Shown here piece by piece: positions 3,759 to 5,027 of a DNA stretch of 5,027 nt (positions are counted from its first letter, which is position 1; every line of letters starts with the position of its first letter). This DNA comes from Candidatus Microgenomates bacterium. Its GTDB lineage: Bacteria > Patescibacteriota > Microgenomatia > UBA12405 > UBA6130. A program made the position numbers and the translations under genes. The DNA lies in NCBI GenBank assembly GCA_015485895.1, contig WFSR01000056.1, positions 1-5,027 of the forward strand, read 5' to 3'. The notes below the pieces were generated by a model. That model ran no database searches. It saw nothing but the letters and a program-made list of their open reading frames with translations, and had not been told where the DNA came from.

Positions 3759-4964
3759 ATGGAAAAGGAGGAAAAAGAAGCCAAAATCAACGAACTTCTG
3801 ACTCGGGGAGTGGAGGCTGTTTACCCCAGCCCAGAAGCATTTCGCCAGGTTCTCCTTTCTGGCCGTCAGCTAAGAGTCTATTTGGGCATTGACCCTACTG
3901 CTCCCTCATTACATATTGGCCATGTCATCCAGTTGCAAAAATTGCGCCAATTCCAACAACTAGGTCACCAGGTTATCCTCCTCATTGGTGATTTCACCGG
4001 GATGATTGGCGATCCAACTGATAAAACAGCGGCCCGGGTCAGGTTAACCCGCGACCAAGTCCGAGCCAACGCCCATGATTACGTCAAGCAAGCCAGTGCT
4101 ATTCTTAATTTCCAGGATTCCAAAAACCCAGCCCTGGTAAAATACAACAGCGAATGGTTGGCTAAATTAACCTTTGCGGATGTGGTTGAATTAGCGGCTG
4201 AAGTAACCGTCCAGCAAATGCTCCAACGGAGCATGTTCCAAGAAAGACTTAAAAAAGAGAAACCTATCTGGCTCCATGAGTTCCTTTATCCCTTAATGCA
4301 GGGCTATGATTCAGTCGCCATGAAAGTTGATGTTGAAATTGGCGGCAGTGACCAAATCTTTAATATGCTGGTTGGCAGCGACTTTGTCCGCCGCCATCTC
4401 CACAAACAAAAGTACGTGGTTGCCAACCGTTTATTAACTAATCCTCAGGGAGAGAAATGGGGCAAGACCAGCGGCCATACTGATATTGTCTGGCTAAAAG
4501 ACTCCCCCCTAGAAATGTTCCAAAAGGTAATGCTCTGGCCGGATGCAATGGCCCCCTTAGGCTTTGAGCTTTGCACCTACCGGCCCATGACTGAAGTAAA
4601 AGCCTTAGAAAAACAATACCAGGATAATCCCTTAGGCTTAAAAGAAGAACTCGCCTTTGAGATTGTCAAGGAACTAAAAGGAGAGAGAGTGGCTAAAGAG
4701 GCAAGGGAGAGTTATCATCAGCCGGAAAAAGCGGTTATTCCTTCGCTAACCATTAGAAGGAGCGAGGCTAATGATTTACCCCATCTTTTGGTAAAAATAG
4801 GCTTGGTAAAAAGCGTCAAAGCCGCTCGCCGCCTGCTGGCCCAGGGCGGGGTAAAAGTTAACGGTCGAGTGGCTCAAGATGTTACCCTGCCGTTCCAAAA
4901 GACTTTTCTAGTCCAGGTGGGCAAAAAAATTACCCAGCGCCACAAAGTACGCCTCCAACCTTGA
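3759..4964 (+). CDS. tyrS: Tyrosyl-tRNA synthetase
   Basis: TyrRS activates tyrosine with ATP and charges tRNA-Tyr. The 401-residue protein is a complete class I synthetase. The HIGH signature is at 52-55 within GIDPTAPSLHIGH, GDFTGMIGDPT is at 77-87, YPLMQGYDS at 177-185, and GGSDQ at 195-199. The second ATP-binding loop, KMSKS in many relatives, reads KWGKT at 233-237. A C-terminal S4 RNA-binding domain spans about 338-395 (LLVKIGLVKSVKAARRLL, then GGVKVNGR). The body resembles TyrZ-type enzymes, with the loop closer to the KFGKT of TyrS-type ones. I chose the ATG at 3759. The frame is open further upstream to a TTG at 3672, but that part runs through the 18-base palindrome and the AACTAGG repeat and is not protein-like. 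No Shine-Dalgarno sequence precedes the ATG; AAAAGGAGG at 3763-3771 lies just inside the gene. Confidence 0.96.
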   Translation: MEKEEKEAKINELLTRGVEAVYPSPEAFRQVLLSGRQLRVYLGIDPTAPSLHIGHVIQLQKLRQFQQLGHQVILLIGDFTGMIGDPTDKTAARVRLTRDQVRANAHDYVKQASAILNFQDSKNPALVKYNSEWLAKLTFADVVELAAEVTVQQMLQRSMFQERLKKEKPIWLHEFLYPLMQGYDSVAMKVDVEIGGSDQIFNMLVGSDFVRRHLHKQKYVVANRLLTNPQGEKWGKTSGHTDIVWLKDSPLEMFQKVMLWPDAMAPLGFELCTYRPMTEVKALEKQYQDNPLGLKEELAFEIVKELKGERVAKEARESYHQPEKAVIPSLTIRRSEANDLPHLLVKIGLVKSVKAARRLLAQGGVKVNGRVAQDVTLPFQKTFLVQVGKKITQRHKVRLQP

Positions 4965-4996
4965 GCGTACATTATCACTCTACTCATTTCGGGATA

Positions 4997-5005
4997 TGAT
5001 ATAAT
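4997..5005 (+). promoter_or_regulatory. Perfect extended -10 promoter element
   Basis: TGATATAAT at 4997-5005 is a consensus extended -10 (TGN then TATAAT). No good -35 is visible 16-18 bases upstream, which extended -10 promoters tolerate. It ends 8 bases before the ATG at 5014, again giving a nearly leaderless message. Confidence 0.7.
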
Positions 5006-5013
5006 CCTATAAG

Positions 5014-5027
5014 ATGGCACAAGAGAG
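5014..5027 (+). CDS. Start of an unidentified gene, cut by the window end
   Basis: ATG GCA CAA GAG AG gives MAQE and one incomplete codon. The only support is its place 8 bases after a consensus extended -10 box and the absence of another nearby start; no Shine-Dalgarno sequence is present. It is too short to name. Confidence 0.45.

Noticed and set aside
4965..4999. Intrinsic terminator after tyrS
   Set aside because: No hairpin followed by a T-run is visible in the 49 bases between the tyrS stop and the next ATG.

Overview
The window is 5 kb of compact bacterial sequence at medium GC, with every supported gene on the + strand. The genes are read with the standard bacterial code: TGA is used as a stop and no in-frame TGA is needed. 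I favour a member of the Candidate Phyla Radiation (Patescibacteria), probably Microgenomates-like. The reasons are short overlapping genes, a ThiI without a rhodanese domain, tRNAs with no encoded CCA, intergenic spaces filled with AACTAGG, CAAATCCTAAATCC and GTCATCCTGAA repeats and GC-rich palindromes, and promoters set almost on top of start codons. This placement is inference from style; no marker in the window proves it.

Region 1 (1-2273) is a three-gene run with overlapping ends. It holds the 3' part of xseA and all of xseB, the two subunits of exonuclease VII, followed by thiI, the tRNA 4-thiouridine synthase. xseA overlaps xseB by 11 bases and xseB overlaps thiI by 14, so the run is almost certainly one transcript with coupled translation. 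thiI stops inside a tandem AACTAGG repeat.

Region 2 (2274-2935) has its own promoter and a minimal nucleotidyltransferase (MNT) with an intact GSX10DXD motif. This is the usual antitoxin or partner half of an MNT/HEPN pair. No HEPN partner is present: a short ORF begins at an ATGA overlap with the MNT stop but soon runs into hairpin-forming repeats. The pair therefore looks broken or solitary.

Region 3 (2936-3324) is a tRNA cluster, Leu(CAA)-Ser(GCT)-Gln(CTG), separated by only 2 and 1 bases and preceded by a good promoter that ends just before the first tRNA.

Region 4 (3325-3758) has no gene. It holds an unusual repeat element: four inverted-repeat pairs sharing nearly one centre around 3490-3497, flanked by perfect GC-rich palindromes.

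Region 5 (3759-5027) holds a complete tyrS and the first four codons of a further gene. The MNT gene, tyrS and the last gene each have a -10 box only 6-8 bases before the ATG and lack a Shine-Dalgarno sequence, suggesting leaderless mRNAs. xseB, inside the operon, has a perfect Shine-Dalgarno sequence. I see no clear multi-gene novel system. The most interesting items are the concentric foldback element, the leaderless start pattern, the nearly spacer-free tRNA cluster and the orphan MNT.
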